Positions 1-6,615 of a stretch of 10,478 nt of DNA are shown piece by piece. A model generated the notes under the pieces. The model was not told where the DNA came from and ran no database searches. It saw nothing but the letters and a program-made list of their open reading frames with translations. Source of the stretch: an uncultured Flammeovirgaceae bacterium (GTDB lineage: Bacteria; Bacteroidota; Bacteroidia; Cytophagales; Cyclobacteriaceae); assembly GCA_946886805.1 (NCBI GenBank), contig CAMPJM010000101.1:1-10478 (forward strand). Direction: 5' to 3'. How positions within the stretch are numbered: position 1 is the stretch's first letter; every line of letters starts with the position of its first letter. Both the position numbers and the translations under genes were made by a program.

Positions 1-51
1 ACTATTGATAAACAGTTTAAAGCGGGAATTCGTTTATACTTAAGAGAATAA
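1..51 (+). CDS. Possible 3' end of an upstream gene (partial)
   Basis: Frame 1 is open from the left edge and reads sixteen codons to a TAA at 49-51, ending in AGIRLYLRE. The alternating hydrophobic/polar pattern of this tail would fit the final beta-strand of an outer-membrane barrel protein, but sixteen residues cannot identify a family. Frames 2 and 3 close earlier, at about position 42 and position 6. The gene body lies outside the window. This is a weak call: a short open stretch in AT-rich DNA can occur by chance. Confidence 0.35.
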   Translation, partial: TIDKQFKAGIRLYLRE

Positions 52-180
52 TTACTTTACCGATGCCAAAGATAATTTCAGAAACAGCACTTGCTATTGT
101 TGAGAGCTTCTGACTTTCCAATCTTTCGTTTTTTTGGTAAGTAATTAAACCCAAAGTATGCATTAGTAAATTAACTCCGA

Positions 181-264
181 AGCAAAATGGCTACGAACCA
201 ATCGCTTTGCTGATTTTCATCCTTTGATCCGTATCGGTGCGGATGAAAATCCGTGATTTATCAC
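181..264. repeat. Cluster of three adjacent inverted repeats
   Basis: Three inverted repeats lie almost end to end. AGCAAA (181-186) pairs with TTTGCT (206-211), with TGG/CCA (188-190/198-200) inside. GATTTTCATCC (212-222) is an exact 11-base complement of GGATGAAAATC (241-251). GTGAT (253-257) pairs with ATCAC (260-264) around TT. The right arm of the second can instead fold alone as CGGAT-GAAA-ATCCG (240-253), a 5-bp stem closed by a GNRA-type loop. A third alternative is ATCCG (227-231) with CGGAT (240-244). Such density suggests a structured RNA, a small interspersed repeat or the remnant of a mobile element. There is no good T-tract directly after it, so it is not a typical intrinsic terminator. 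Its function is unknown. Confidence 0.5.
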
Positions 265-307
265 AATTTTACTTCCCATCACGATTGCTAATGAAATACT
301 CTGGGCT

Positions 308-373
308 AAAGTTGAAGTGAACTTAAAAAATTTAATGAATACTTATTAGTAGAAGTAAGTATTCTTGAACTTT
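308..373. repeat. Nested inverted repeat upstream of the hemerythrin gene
   Basis: GAATACTTA (337-345) and TAAGTATTC (356-364) are perfect 9-base complements around a 10-base loop. Further out, AAAGTTGAAG (308-317) matches CTTGAACTTT (364-373) with a single central mismatch. The stems are AT-rich and only a short run of T follows (371-374), so termination would be weak. The repeat lies about 45 bp before the proposed -33 box, so it could equally be an operator or a transcript-end structure for whatever lies upstream. Confidence 0.4.
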
Positions 374-418
374 TACTATAAAACGGCTATCTTTAATTTT
401 TTTAGAGAAAGGTGTTTT

Positions 419-452
419 TTGAATAAAGTTCTCTTTAAATAATGTAAATTTG
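419..452 (+). promoter_or_regulatory. Candidate Bacteroidota promoter for the hemerythrin gene
   Basis: TAAATTTG at 445-452 matches the Bacteroidota -7 consensus TAnnTTTG exactly. A TTG (419-421, inside a TTTTTTG run) precedes it with a 23-base spacer, at the long end of the range described for -33 boxes in this phylum. Transcription would begin near 458, leaving a leader of only about 20 bases before the GTG at 477. It could drive the whole 477-4161 run, as no later gap in that run is long enough for an obvious second promoter. Confidence 0.5.
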
Positions 453-476
453 TGTACTTATTTTTTCATATAAATT

Positions 477-1226
477 GTGGCTATAAATAATAAAACAATT
501 ACGGATCTTGTAGGCGAAAATTATGTTTTTGCATCCGTATTATATTATTTCGGAATAAAATTTTATGATTACTCAGATAAGACACTTGAGCAGGTGTGTA
601 ATGAAAAAGGATTGGATATAAATATGGTAATTTCCAGACTTGAATCCAATGCTGGTGAAATTGAAAATGGGGCTGTAGAATTATTAGGATATCCTATCGA
701 CCTCATTATTGAATATTTAAAGCACGCACACTACATATTTATAAAACAAAAATTGCCCTATATTGCCAGGTTAATTGAAAATTTAAAATATTTATTCCCT
801 CAGCACAATCAAATAATAGAAGATCTTAAATTCGTTTTTCCATTGTTTGTAGAAGATTTTATTCACCATATTTACGAGGAGGAAGATAGCCTGTTTTGTT
901 ATATAAATTTGCTTAATAAAACCCTAAATCAATCATTTAATCCCTCTTTGGTTTTTTATGAGATGGAAAAATTTTCTCTTCAGGAGCATGCTATTGCACA
1001 CGATATGCATGACGATGAAATGGAAGGAATTAGGAGCATAACCAATGATTATAGCATCCCCGATAAAAATGACTTGCATTTAAAAGTAGTTTTTGAGGAA
1101 TTACGTGCCTTTGAGAAGCAATTAATCGCACATGCGGGGATCGAAAATGAGATTCTTTTTCCGAAAGCTTTGTTATTAGAAAAGGAAGTAAAAGCGATAT
1201 TAAAGGAAAAAGTTAGGTGGAATTGA
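477..1226 (+). CDS. RIC/ScdA-type hemerythrin-domain protein (di-iron)
   Basis: A cytoplasmic 249-residue protein with the layout of the ScdA/YtfE 'repair of iron centres' family. These di-iron proteins are linked to recovery of damaged iron-sulphur or iron sites after nitric oxide and oxidative stress. Residues 8-60 resemble the short ScdA N-terminal domain (DUF542). Residues 78-235 form a hemerythrin-like four-helix bundle with the expected ligand pattern: H83/H85, H131xxxE135, H175/H178 and H219xxxE223, the last inside HAGIENEILFPKA. The cysteine pair normal in the N-terminal domain (FCCGGK-type) is replaced by FYDYSDK (29-35); only C41 remains. The start is GTG: an in-frame TAA at 471-473 leaves no upstream alternative except a non-standard ATT. 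ruvX begins 8 bases after the stop, so the two are probably co-transcribed. Family assignment is firm from the ligand pattern; the physiological role is inferred. Confidence 0.85.
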   Translation: MAINNKTITDLVGENYVFASVLYYFGIKFYDYSDKTLEQVCNEKGLDINMVISRLESNAGEIENGAVELLGYPIDLIIEYLKHAHYIFIKQKLPYIARLIENLKYLFPQHNQIIEDLKFVFPLFVEDFIHHIYEEEDSLFCYINLLNKTLNQSFNPSLVFYEMEKFSLQEHAIAHDMHDDEMEGIRSITNDYSIPDKNDLHLKVVFEELRAFEKQLIAHAGIENEILFPKALLLEKEVKAILKEKVRWN

Positions 1227-1233
1227 TTAACAC

Positions 1234-1647
1234 ATGAGTAGATTACTTGCTATCGACTACGGAACCAAACGAGTAGGCCTTGCAGTGACTGACCCATTGC
1301 AAATGATAGCATCACCATTGGATACCGTACATTCCAAAGATGTTATTTCCTATTTAAAAAATTATAACGATAAAGAACAGATAGAGGCTTTTGTAATAGG
1401 AATGCCGAAAAATCTTAAAAATGAGGACACCAATGCGACAAGCCTGGTGCGACAATTTATAAAGCTGTTACAAAAAAGTTTTCCTGATAAGTTGGTGCAT
1501 CTTGTAGATGAGAGATTTACCTCTAAAATGGCCTTGCAGGCAATGATAGCAGGTGGAACAAAAAAAAAAGACAGGGCCAAAAAGGAAAATTTAGATAAAA
1601 TCAGCGCTACAATTATTTTACAATCTTACTTAGCATATAATAGTTGA
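1234..1647 (+). CDS. ruvX: RuvX/YqgF family RNase H-fold nuclease
   Basis: A 137-residue protein of normal length for RuvX/YqgF, a cytoplasmic RNase H-fold nuclease. The family is annotated as a putative Holliday-junction resolvase and is implicated in 5' processing of pre-16S rRNA. The N-terminal AIDYGTKRVGLAVTD carries the first catalytic aspartate (D8). The middle strand FVIGMPKN leads to DERFTS (E93). The C-terminal NLDKISATIILQSYL supplies D121. The lysine-rich loop between (110-117) is typical of the family; it is encoded partly by a run of ten A residues (1560-1569). The start is ATG, 8 bases after the hemerythrin stop. The TGA stop is followed after one base by the ATG of def, which suggests translational coupling. 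Confidence 0.93.
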   Translation: MSRLLAIDYGTKRVGLAVTDPLQMIASPLDTVHSKDVISYLKNYNDKEQIEAFVIGMPKNLKNEDTNATSLVRQFIKLLQKSFPDKLVHLVDERFTSKMALQAMIAGGTKKKDRAKKENLDKISATIILQSYLAYNS

Positions 1648-1648
1648 T

Positions 1649-2206
1649 ATGATATACCCAATAGTGGCTTATGGAGATCCGGTATTAAAGAAAAAGGCAC
1701 TGCCTATTGAAAAAGGGTCTTTGGATGTGAAGAAGCTTAGCGAAGATATGTTTGAAACAATGTATCAGGCCAATGGCGTCGGGTTGGCTGCACCACAGAT
1801 AGGCAAAAGCCTCCGAATGTTTGTAGTAGACGCAAAATCTTTACAGGAAGACAAAGATGTTGAACCATTCAAGAGGGTGTTTATTAATCCTGAAATTATT
1901 GAGGAGACAGGCGCTGAATGGCCTTTTGAAGAAGGTTGTTTGAGCATACCTGGTATCCGTGAACAAATATTCAGGAATGAAAAACTGACTATCCGATACG
2001 TTGACGAGAATTGGAATGAAAAGGAAGAAACGCTCGATGATGTCCTTGCCAGAATAGTGCAACACGAATATGACCATATTGAGGGGATTCTTTTTACTGA
2101 TTACTTATCGGGATTTAAAAGGCGGTTATTAAAAGGAAAACTATCTAATATTAGCAGAGGTAATGTTGATATTGATTACAGGATGGTTTTTCCGGTTAAA
2201 AAATAA
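1649..2206 (+). CDS. def: Peptide deformylase
   Basis: This enzyme removes the N-formyl group from the initiator methionine of nascent proteins at the ribosome exit. All three family motifs are present in order: GVGLAAPQ (43-50), EGCLS (95-99) and QHEYDH (138-143). C97, H139 and H143 bind the catalytic metal (usually Fe2+ in the cell), E140 is the general base and Q50 stabilises the transition state. The length, 185 residues, is ordinary for a bacterial type I enzyme. The ATG is one base after the ruvX stop. The next gene continues in the same reading frame after a single TAA and three codons. A neighbouring iron-repair-type protein upstream is of interest because the iron form of deformylase is oxygen-sensitive; that link is inference. 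Confidence 0.97.
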   Translation: MIYPIVAYGDPVLKKKALPIEKGSLDVKKLSEDMFETMYQANGVGLAAPQIGKSLRMFVVDAKSLQEDKDVEPFKRVFINPEIIEETGAEWPFEEGCLSIPGIREQIFRNEKLTIRYVDENWNEKEETLDDVLARIVQHEYDHIEGILFTDYLSGFKRRLLKGKLSNISRGNVDIDYRMVFPVKK

Positions 2207-2215
2207 GCCTCAACA

Positions 2216-3370
2216 TTGAAGAATTCCACCGGCCTGATTTCGAAGTTGCCCAACGTAGAAAAAACCATTTTTTCGACAATGTCTTCCATGGCCGTGGAAT
2301 TCAATGCCATAAATCTTTCTCAGGGTTTCCCTGATTTTCCGGTTCCTCAGGAATTGATCCATTTGGTGAACCAGTACATGAGAAAGGGATATAACCAATA
2401 TGCTCCCATGGCAGGAGTACCCAAGTTACTGGACGCCCTATCTGCCAAATTAGAAGAGAGTTATTGCTACAAGGTAAAAGCAAACTCAGAAATTACCATC
2501 ACTGCTGGTGCGACAGAAGGAATATTCGCTACCATCATGGCTTTGGTACAAGCTGGCGACGAAGTAATAGTTTTTGACCCTGCCTACGATTCCTATGAAC
2601 CTGCTATTTTACTCGCAGGGGGCAAAGCAGTGCATGTCCCTTTAGAATTTCCTTCTTTTTCTATCAATTGGGAGCGTTTAAGAAAGGCCGTTAATTCCAA
2701 AACAAAAATGATTATCATAAACACACCTCATAATCCATCTGGGGCAGTGCTAAGTAATGAGGATGTGAAGGAATTAGAAACTATTGTTGAAAACCATGAT
2801 GTGATCTTGTTAAGCGATGAGGTTTATGAGCACATCATTTTTGATGGTAAAACGCACAATAGTATTTTAAAAAGCGATATCCTGCGAAACAAGGGGATAG
2901 CAATTTTTTCTTTTGGAAAGACTTTTCACGCCACAGGTTGGAAAGTTGGATATGTTGTAGCTCCCCCATATTTAAGTGCGGAAATCCAAAAGGTGCATCA
3001 ATACTTGACTTTCAGTGTAAATACGGCAGTCCAATATGCCCTGGCAGATTTTTTGCGAGAGTCAAATCACTACAAGCGACTTCCTGATTTATTTCAGGGG
3101 AAAAGAGAATTTTTCATGGGTTTGTTGAGAAATTCACGATTTAAGCCCATTGGAGGTGGGGGCACTTATTTTCAGTTGTTGTCCTACGAGGAGATTTCTT
3201 CTAAAGGTGATATGGAAATGGCAGAATGGCTATTAAAAGAGAAAGGTGTTGCTTCTATTCCCATATCTGTTTTCTATGAAGACAAAACCGATAACCGAAT
3301 TCTGCGTTTTTGTTTTGCAAAGCACCAGGAAACCTTAGAAAAAGCTGCGGCGATACTATGCAAAGTATAA
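2216..3370 (+). CDS. ybdL: Methionine/glutamine aminotransferase (YbdL-type, PLP-dependent)
   Basis: A class I/II (fold type I) PLP aminotransferase of 384 residues. It resembles E. coli YbdL throughout as I remember that sequence, including AINLSQGFPDF (31-41), NQYAPM (60-65), NTPHNPSG (169-176), SDEVYEH (200-206), SFGKTFHATGWKVGY (232-246) and KVHQYLTFSVNT (259-270). K235 should form the Schiff base with PLP, N173, D201 and Y204 hold the cofactor, and R364 binds the substrate carboxylate. Family members transaminate methionine, glutamine and aromatic amino acids with their keto acids. The start is TTG at 2216: the frame is closed by the def TAA at 2204-2206. The next ATG (2279) would remove the SKLPNVEKTIF segment that aligns with the family N-terminus. 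No Shine-Dalgarno is visible. The omega-amidase gene overlaps its 3' end by 13 bases. Confidence 0.9.
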   Translation: MKNSTGLISKLPNVEKTIFSTMSSMAVEFNAINLSQGFPDFPVPQELIHLVNQYMRKGYNQYAPMAGVPKLLDALSAKLEESYCYKVKANSEITITAGATEGIFATIMALVQAGDEVIVFDPAYDSYEPAILLAGGKAVHVPLEFPSFSINWERLRKAVNSKTKMIIINTPHNPSGAVLSNEDVKELETIVENHDVILLSDEVYEHIIFDGKTHNSILKSDILRNKGIAIFSFGKTFHATGWKVGYVVAPPYLSAEIQKVHQYLTFSVNTAVQYALADFLRESNHYKRLPDLFQGKREFFMGLLRNSRFKPIGGGGTYFQLLSYEEISSKGDMEMAEWLLKEKGVASIPISVFYEDKTDNRILRFCFAKHQETLEKAAAILCKV

Positions 3371-4161
3371 AACAAGACTTAACCATTACCCTCATACAAT
3401 CTGCTTTGCATTGGCATAGCGTGAATGCTAATCTGGCCATGTTCGAGGAGAAAATCTGGCAAATCAAGGGTGCCACAGATGTTATCATTCTTCCCGAGAT
3501 GTTCAACACCGGATTTACAATGGCAGTAAAAGAATGTGCTGAGCATCCCAACGGGAACACTTTCCGCTGGATGAAACAAATGGCTGCGCAAACAAAAGCC
3601 CTTGTTTTGGGGAGTTTTATAGTAAATGATGAGGGCTCTTTTTTTAACCGCTTATTTTGGGTGGAACCTGACGGTAGTTATGCCTTTTATGATAAGCGGC
3701 ACTTATTTAGAATGGCAGATGAGCACCACTTTTTTAAGATGGGAAAAGAAAAAATAATTAAATCCTGGAAGGGCTGGAAAATATGCCCGCTTGTTTGCTA
3801 TGATCTGAGGTTCCCGGTATGGAGCCGTAATAATGTTATAGATGGCTCGCTGGAATACGACCTTTTGATCTATATAGCCAATTGGCCACAGGCAAGGGTT
3901 AACGCCTGGACTACACTTTTGGCTGCAAGAGCGGTGGAAAATTTGGCTTATGTGGCAGGAGTAAACAGAATAGGCGACGATGGCAATGGGATTTCGTATA
4001 ATGGCTGCTCCAGCGTGATCGAACCGAAAGGAACGGCGCTTTGGTTCCAGGGAGACGGCGCAGCTATCCAATCCATTACCTTAGATGCTGCTAATTTATC
4101 GGCTTATCGTGAAAGATTCCCTGCCTTTCTTGATGCAGATGATTTTGAGATAAAGAGTTAA
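3358..4161 (+). CDS. yafV: Omega-amidase, nitrilase superfamily (YafV-type)
   Basis: A 267-residue carbon-nitrogen hydrolase with the nitrilase Glu-Lys-Cys triad: E47 in LPEMFNTGF, K113 in FYDKRHLFRMADEHH and C147 in PLVCYDLRFPVWSRN. The last two motifs are those of YafV/Nit2 omega-amidases, which hydrolyse alpha-ketoglutaramate (and alpha-ketosuccinamate) to the dicarboxylate and ammonia. This is the product formed when glutamine is the donor for a transaminase such as the gene immediately upstream. The ATG at 3358 is preferred over the in-frame ATG at 3310, because the family N-terminus starts just before LTITLIQ and the extra 16 residues do not look conserved. That start lies inside the end of the aminotransferase gene (13-base overlap, different frame), which implies coupled translation. 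The protein is cytoplasmic, with no signal peptide. Confidence 0.92.
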   Translation: MQSIKQDLTITLIQSALHWHSVNANLAMFEEKIWQIKGATDVIILPEMFNTGFTMAVKECAEHPNGNTFRWMKQMAAQTKALVLGSFIVNDEGSFFNRLFWVEPDGSYAFYDKRHLFRMADEHHFFKMGKEKIIKSWKGWKICPLVCYDLRFPVWSRNNVIDGSLEYDLLIYIANWPQARVNAWTTLLAARAVENLAYVAGVNRIGDDGNGISYNGCSSVIEPKGTALWFQGDGAAIQSITLDAANLSAYRERFPAFLDADDFEIKS

Positions 4162-4516
4162 GATTTTTGGTGTTTGCAAGGAAGTAGATCTTTCACTGGT
4201 TCTAAAGTAAATAGCGGACAATTCGCTTTTGTATGATCAGAAAAGCTAAGCTTTCATCCATTTCTAGCATTATTTCCCTTCTTCAGATTTGCAAATAGAG
4301 GCATAACGCTTAATTTGCTGCTATAACAGTTGACTTAAGACCCCAAAGAATAAAGAATACTTGCGAGATTTTTTTATTATCGTATGATCCTCTAAATCTG
4401 CCATGCCATTCGTAATTTATTACCTCCATTTATAATTAATATCAAATTCTATTTTTTCTTTAAATAAGAAATTGATTATTTTGTACATTACCATCATTTG
4501 AAATTGAGGACTCTTC
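4162..4516. other. 355-base intergenic gap with no gene seen
   Basis: No open frame here looks coding on either strand; a minus-strand frame at 4420-4623 is mostly antisense to the following gene. The octamer GTATGATC occurs twice (4231-4238 and 4382-4389). A bulged palindrome, GAAAAGCTAAGCTTTC, lies at 4240-4255 without a T-tract. TATTTTG at 4477-4483 is one base short of the Bacteroidota -7 consensus and has no clear -33 partner, so the promoter of the next gene is not identified. The gap separates the metabolic run from the signalling module and must contain a terminator and/or promoter that I cannot pin down. Confidence 0.5.
4506..4510 (+). promoter_or_regulatory. Shine-Dalgarno-like site before the SpoIIE phosphatase gene
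   Basis: GAGGA is six bases before the ATG at 4517. It stands out because most other genes here lack such a site. An in-frame TGA at 4505-4507 excludes any start further upstream, so this site and the ATG fix the beginning of the gene. Confidence 0.55.
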
Positions 4517-6571
4517 ATGCTATCAAATAAAAGCGTGGTTAAGCTTAGTGTTGTTTTGGGCATTACCTGCTGGATATCACTTCTTGTAATAGATCTTATA
4601 TTGCTATTCGGTGGTATCAACAATATTGATCCTGCTATTCCTGACTATATACCAAAGCTTGTACTCAGTGCTTTTTTTGTAATCCTGTTTATTTTTTATA
4701 AATATTCTATAGGAAAAGCAGAGAGTGTAAATTTTGTGGATTTACTTTGGCGGGTTTTTGTGGTCGGCTTACTTACGTCTTTGACCTCACTATCCATACG
4801 ATTTTTTATTTTTGCCCTATCTGGTACAAAACTGATTCAAAATCCTTTATTGATCAGCTTCTTTTACCATGTCAACATAGGATTGGTAGCTACATTTTTG
4901 CTTTCAACTTTTATAGTATGGAAACGCCTTATTTTATATCATAAATCGACTTATCTAAGCAGAGGTTGGCATATATTTGAGTACGGCTTAATAATCAGTC
5001 TTCTATTCAATCTATTCGATTACGCATTATTTGACCCGATTTTCAACACGGTTTTACTTGTGTTGGTTGGAATGGGTTTAATTCTTTCCATTAATTTAAA
5101 ATGGATTGCTTATCTGAATGTAAAGCAGAAATGGAAGAGCATCCTCTTGCTGTTGTTCATCATCATTTATTTAGCGTATTTCTTTACAACTTTATTCAAC
5201 TATTCTATTAGCTATCAGCTTACTCATGATTTGTTGAATGATGTTTTTATTCTGGCATTATTTATTTTCACTATCCTTTATTCGGTTTTTTCATTACTGG
5301 TAATCTTATTTAACCTACCTACTTCTTCTGTTTTTGAGCAAAAGCTGGAAGAGGTTATTAATTTTCAAAGATTAAGCCAGTCCAGCCAGGCCGGCCGGAG
5401 AGAGGATCACGTGTATGATATATTATTAGAAAGTTCTATAAGTGCAGTTTTGGCAGACGCTGCCTGGCTGGAGATACTGGATAACCAGGGCAACACAAAT
5501 ACTTTGCTTACAAAAAACATAAATGAGGAAGAAGTCGCAGAAATTAAAACCTCCTCTAAAAAACTAAATGTAAAAAAAGGCATATCAGGTGTATTGGAGA
5601 GAAAGAATCCTCCAAATAAGCTATATCAGTCATTAAATGGGTCCGGATATAAATCGGCATTAACTTTTCCCTTGGTGGTTCAAAATGAAGAAATCGGTCA
5701 TCTTGTGCTATTGAAAGAAGTGGAGGATGGATTTACAAAAGAAATGGAAGACATTATAAATTCCTTTGGCAGCCAGGCATGTATTTCCATTGAGAATTTT
5801 AGGTTGATTTCTGAGGCCCTGGACAATGAGCGGTACAAAGAGGAATTAAAGATTGCCAAAAGAGTACAAAGAAGTCTGCTGCCAAAGCAAACTATTTTGG
5901 ACGAATCTTTTGATCTAAGTGCTTTCTCTGAAGCGGCCGATGAAGTTGGAGGCGATTATTATGATCTTTATAAAATAAATGACCACAAAACGGCTCTAAT
6001 TATTGGGGACGTTTCGGGCAAAGGTACTTCTGCAGCCTTCAATATGTCGCAGATGAAAGGCGTTTTTCACAGCCTTGTACAATTAAATCTATCGGCCAAA
6101 GAATTTCTTGTCAATGCCAACAATGCGTTAAGTAGTTGTCTTGAGAAAACTTCTTTCATCACTATATCATACTTTTTAATAGATAGCGAAAATAAATCAG
6201 TAGAATTTGCCAGGGCTGGCCATTGTCCTACCCTTTATTATGATAATGAGGCGCAAGAGGTAAAATTTTTCCAGAACAAAGGTTTAGGGTTGGGTATTTT
6301 AAGAAACTCGAATTATCACAAATACGTAGAGGTAAACAAAGTATTTTTCAAAAAGGGAGATGTTCTCATGCTCTATACTGATGGCATTACAGAAGCTAAG
6401 AACACCCTGAACGAAGAGTACGGATATGAGAGGTTACAAAATTTACTATTTGAGAATAAAAATAAAGAATCTCATGAGATCCAGGCCGCTGTTATTAGTA
6501 GCTTATTTGAATTCTGTGGTGAACAGCCATTAAATGATGATTATACGGTGGTTATTTTAAAATTTAAGTAA
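4517..6571 (+). CDS. Membrane-bound GAF-SpoIIE (PP2C-type) serine phosphatase
   Basis: A 684-residue sensor phosphatase of the RsbU/SpoIIE class, expected to dephosphorylate the STAS protein encoded next. Residues 1-270 contain about eight hydrophobic membrane segments (roughly 8-32, 45-62, 76-100, 110-136, 153-172, 176-199, 208-228 and 243-266), with no recognised ligand-binding fold. Residues about 290-430 look like a GAF domain. A helical linker (430-455) leads into the characteristic RVQRSLLPK (449-457). The catalytic domain (about 470-684) has the PP2C metal motifs VGGDYYD (477-483), DVSGKG (498-503), RAGHCP (566-571), LYTDGITEA (619-627) and NDDYTV (673-678), and appears complete. The STAS and kinase genes follow on the same strand, giving an RsbU-V-W-like set. 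The signal sensed by the membrane or GAF part cannot be read from the sequence. Confidence 0.9.
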   Translation: MLSNKSVVKLSVVLGITCWISLLVIDLILLFGGINNIDPAIPDYIPKLVLSAFFVILFIFYKYSIGKAESVNFVDLLWRVFVVGLLTSLTSLSIRFFIFALSGTKLIQNPLLISFFYHVNIGLVATFLLSTFIVWKRLILYHKSTYLSRGWHIFEYGLIISLLFNLFDYALFDPIFNTVLLVLVGMGLILSINLKWIAYLNVKQKWKSILLLLFIIIYLAYFFTTLFNYSISYQLTHDLLNDVFILALFIFTILYSVFSLLVILFNLPTSSVFEQKLEEVINFQRLSQSSQAGRREDHVYDILLESSISAVLADAAWLEILDNQGNTNTLLTKNINEEEVAEIKTSSKKLNVKKGISGVLERKNPPNKLYQSLNGSGYKSALTFPLVVQNEEIGHLVLLKEVEDGFTKEMEDIINSFGSQACISIENFRLISEALDNERYKEELKIAKRVQRSLLPKQTILDESFDLSAFSEAADEVGGDYYDLYKINDHKTALIIGDVSGKGTSAAFNMSQMKGVFHSLVQLNLSAKEFLVNANNALSSCLEKTSFITISYFLIDSENKSVEFARAGHCPTLYYDNEAQEVKFFQNKGLGLGILRNSNYHKYVEVNKVFFKKGDVLMLYTDGITEAKNTLNEEYGYERLQNLLFENKNKESHEIQAAVISSLFEFCGEQPLNDDYTVVILKFK

Positions 6572-6615
6572 ACAGTCGAAACAGAACTTTGTTATGGGTA
6601 ACTCGTATAAAAGCT

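Larger units (their letters stand above)
52..476. other. Non-coding interval with clustered inverted repeats
   Basis: I see no convincing coding sequence on either strand in these 425 bases. The left part could hold a terminator for the upstream gene: TCAGAA (78-83) pairs with TTCTGA (108-113) around a smaller AGC/GCT stem, and a T-rich run lies at about 129-136. That spacing is poor for an intrinsic terminator. The middle part (181-264) is a compact block of hairpins, and 308-373 holds a further nested inverted repeat; both are listed separately. The right end carries the likely promoter of the hemerythrin gene. Confidence 0.6.

Noticed and set aside
253..264. GTGATTTATCAC as a CRP/FNR-type operator for the hemerythrin gene
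   Set aside because: The half-site spacing (GTGA-N4-TCAC) fits neither CRP (TGTGA-N6-TCACA) nor FNR (TTGAT-N4-ATCAA), and it lies more than 200 bases before the start.
181..264. Hairpin block as a CRISPR fragment or integron attC site
   Set aside because: There are no regularly spaced direct repeats and no attC core-site pattern; the arms are inverted, not tandem.
3310..3357. Longer omega-amidase starting at ATG 3310
   Set aside because: The extra 16 residues are antecedent to the normal family N-terminus and fully overlap the conserved end of the aminotransferase; the ATG at 3358 fits better.
3300..3400. Frameshift or gene fusion between aminotransferase and omega-amidase
   Set aside because: Both proteins have complete conserved termini and normal lengths, so the 13-base overlap is ordinary translational coupling.
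3703..4071. Minus-strand open frame of 122 codons, and other minus-strand frames at 1362-1580, 1841-2077 and 8341-8700
   Set aside because: Each lies wholly or almost wholly opposite a gene with clear family motifs, and their translations show no recognisable domain.
4240..4255. GAAAAGCTAAGCTTTC as a terminator after the omega-amidase gene
   Set aside because: The stem is short and bulged with a three-base loop, about 80 bases from the stop, and no T-tract follows.
4747..4944. Plus-strand 65-codon frame inside the phosphatase gene
   Set aside because: It is an alternative frame of the membrane-segment region of a well-supported gene and shows no independent start signal.
6589..6615. Longer STAS protein starting at TTG 6589
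   Set aside because: The added nine residues lie outside the STAS fold and an ATG at 6616 gives the usual family length.
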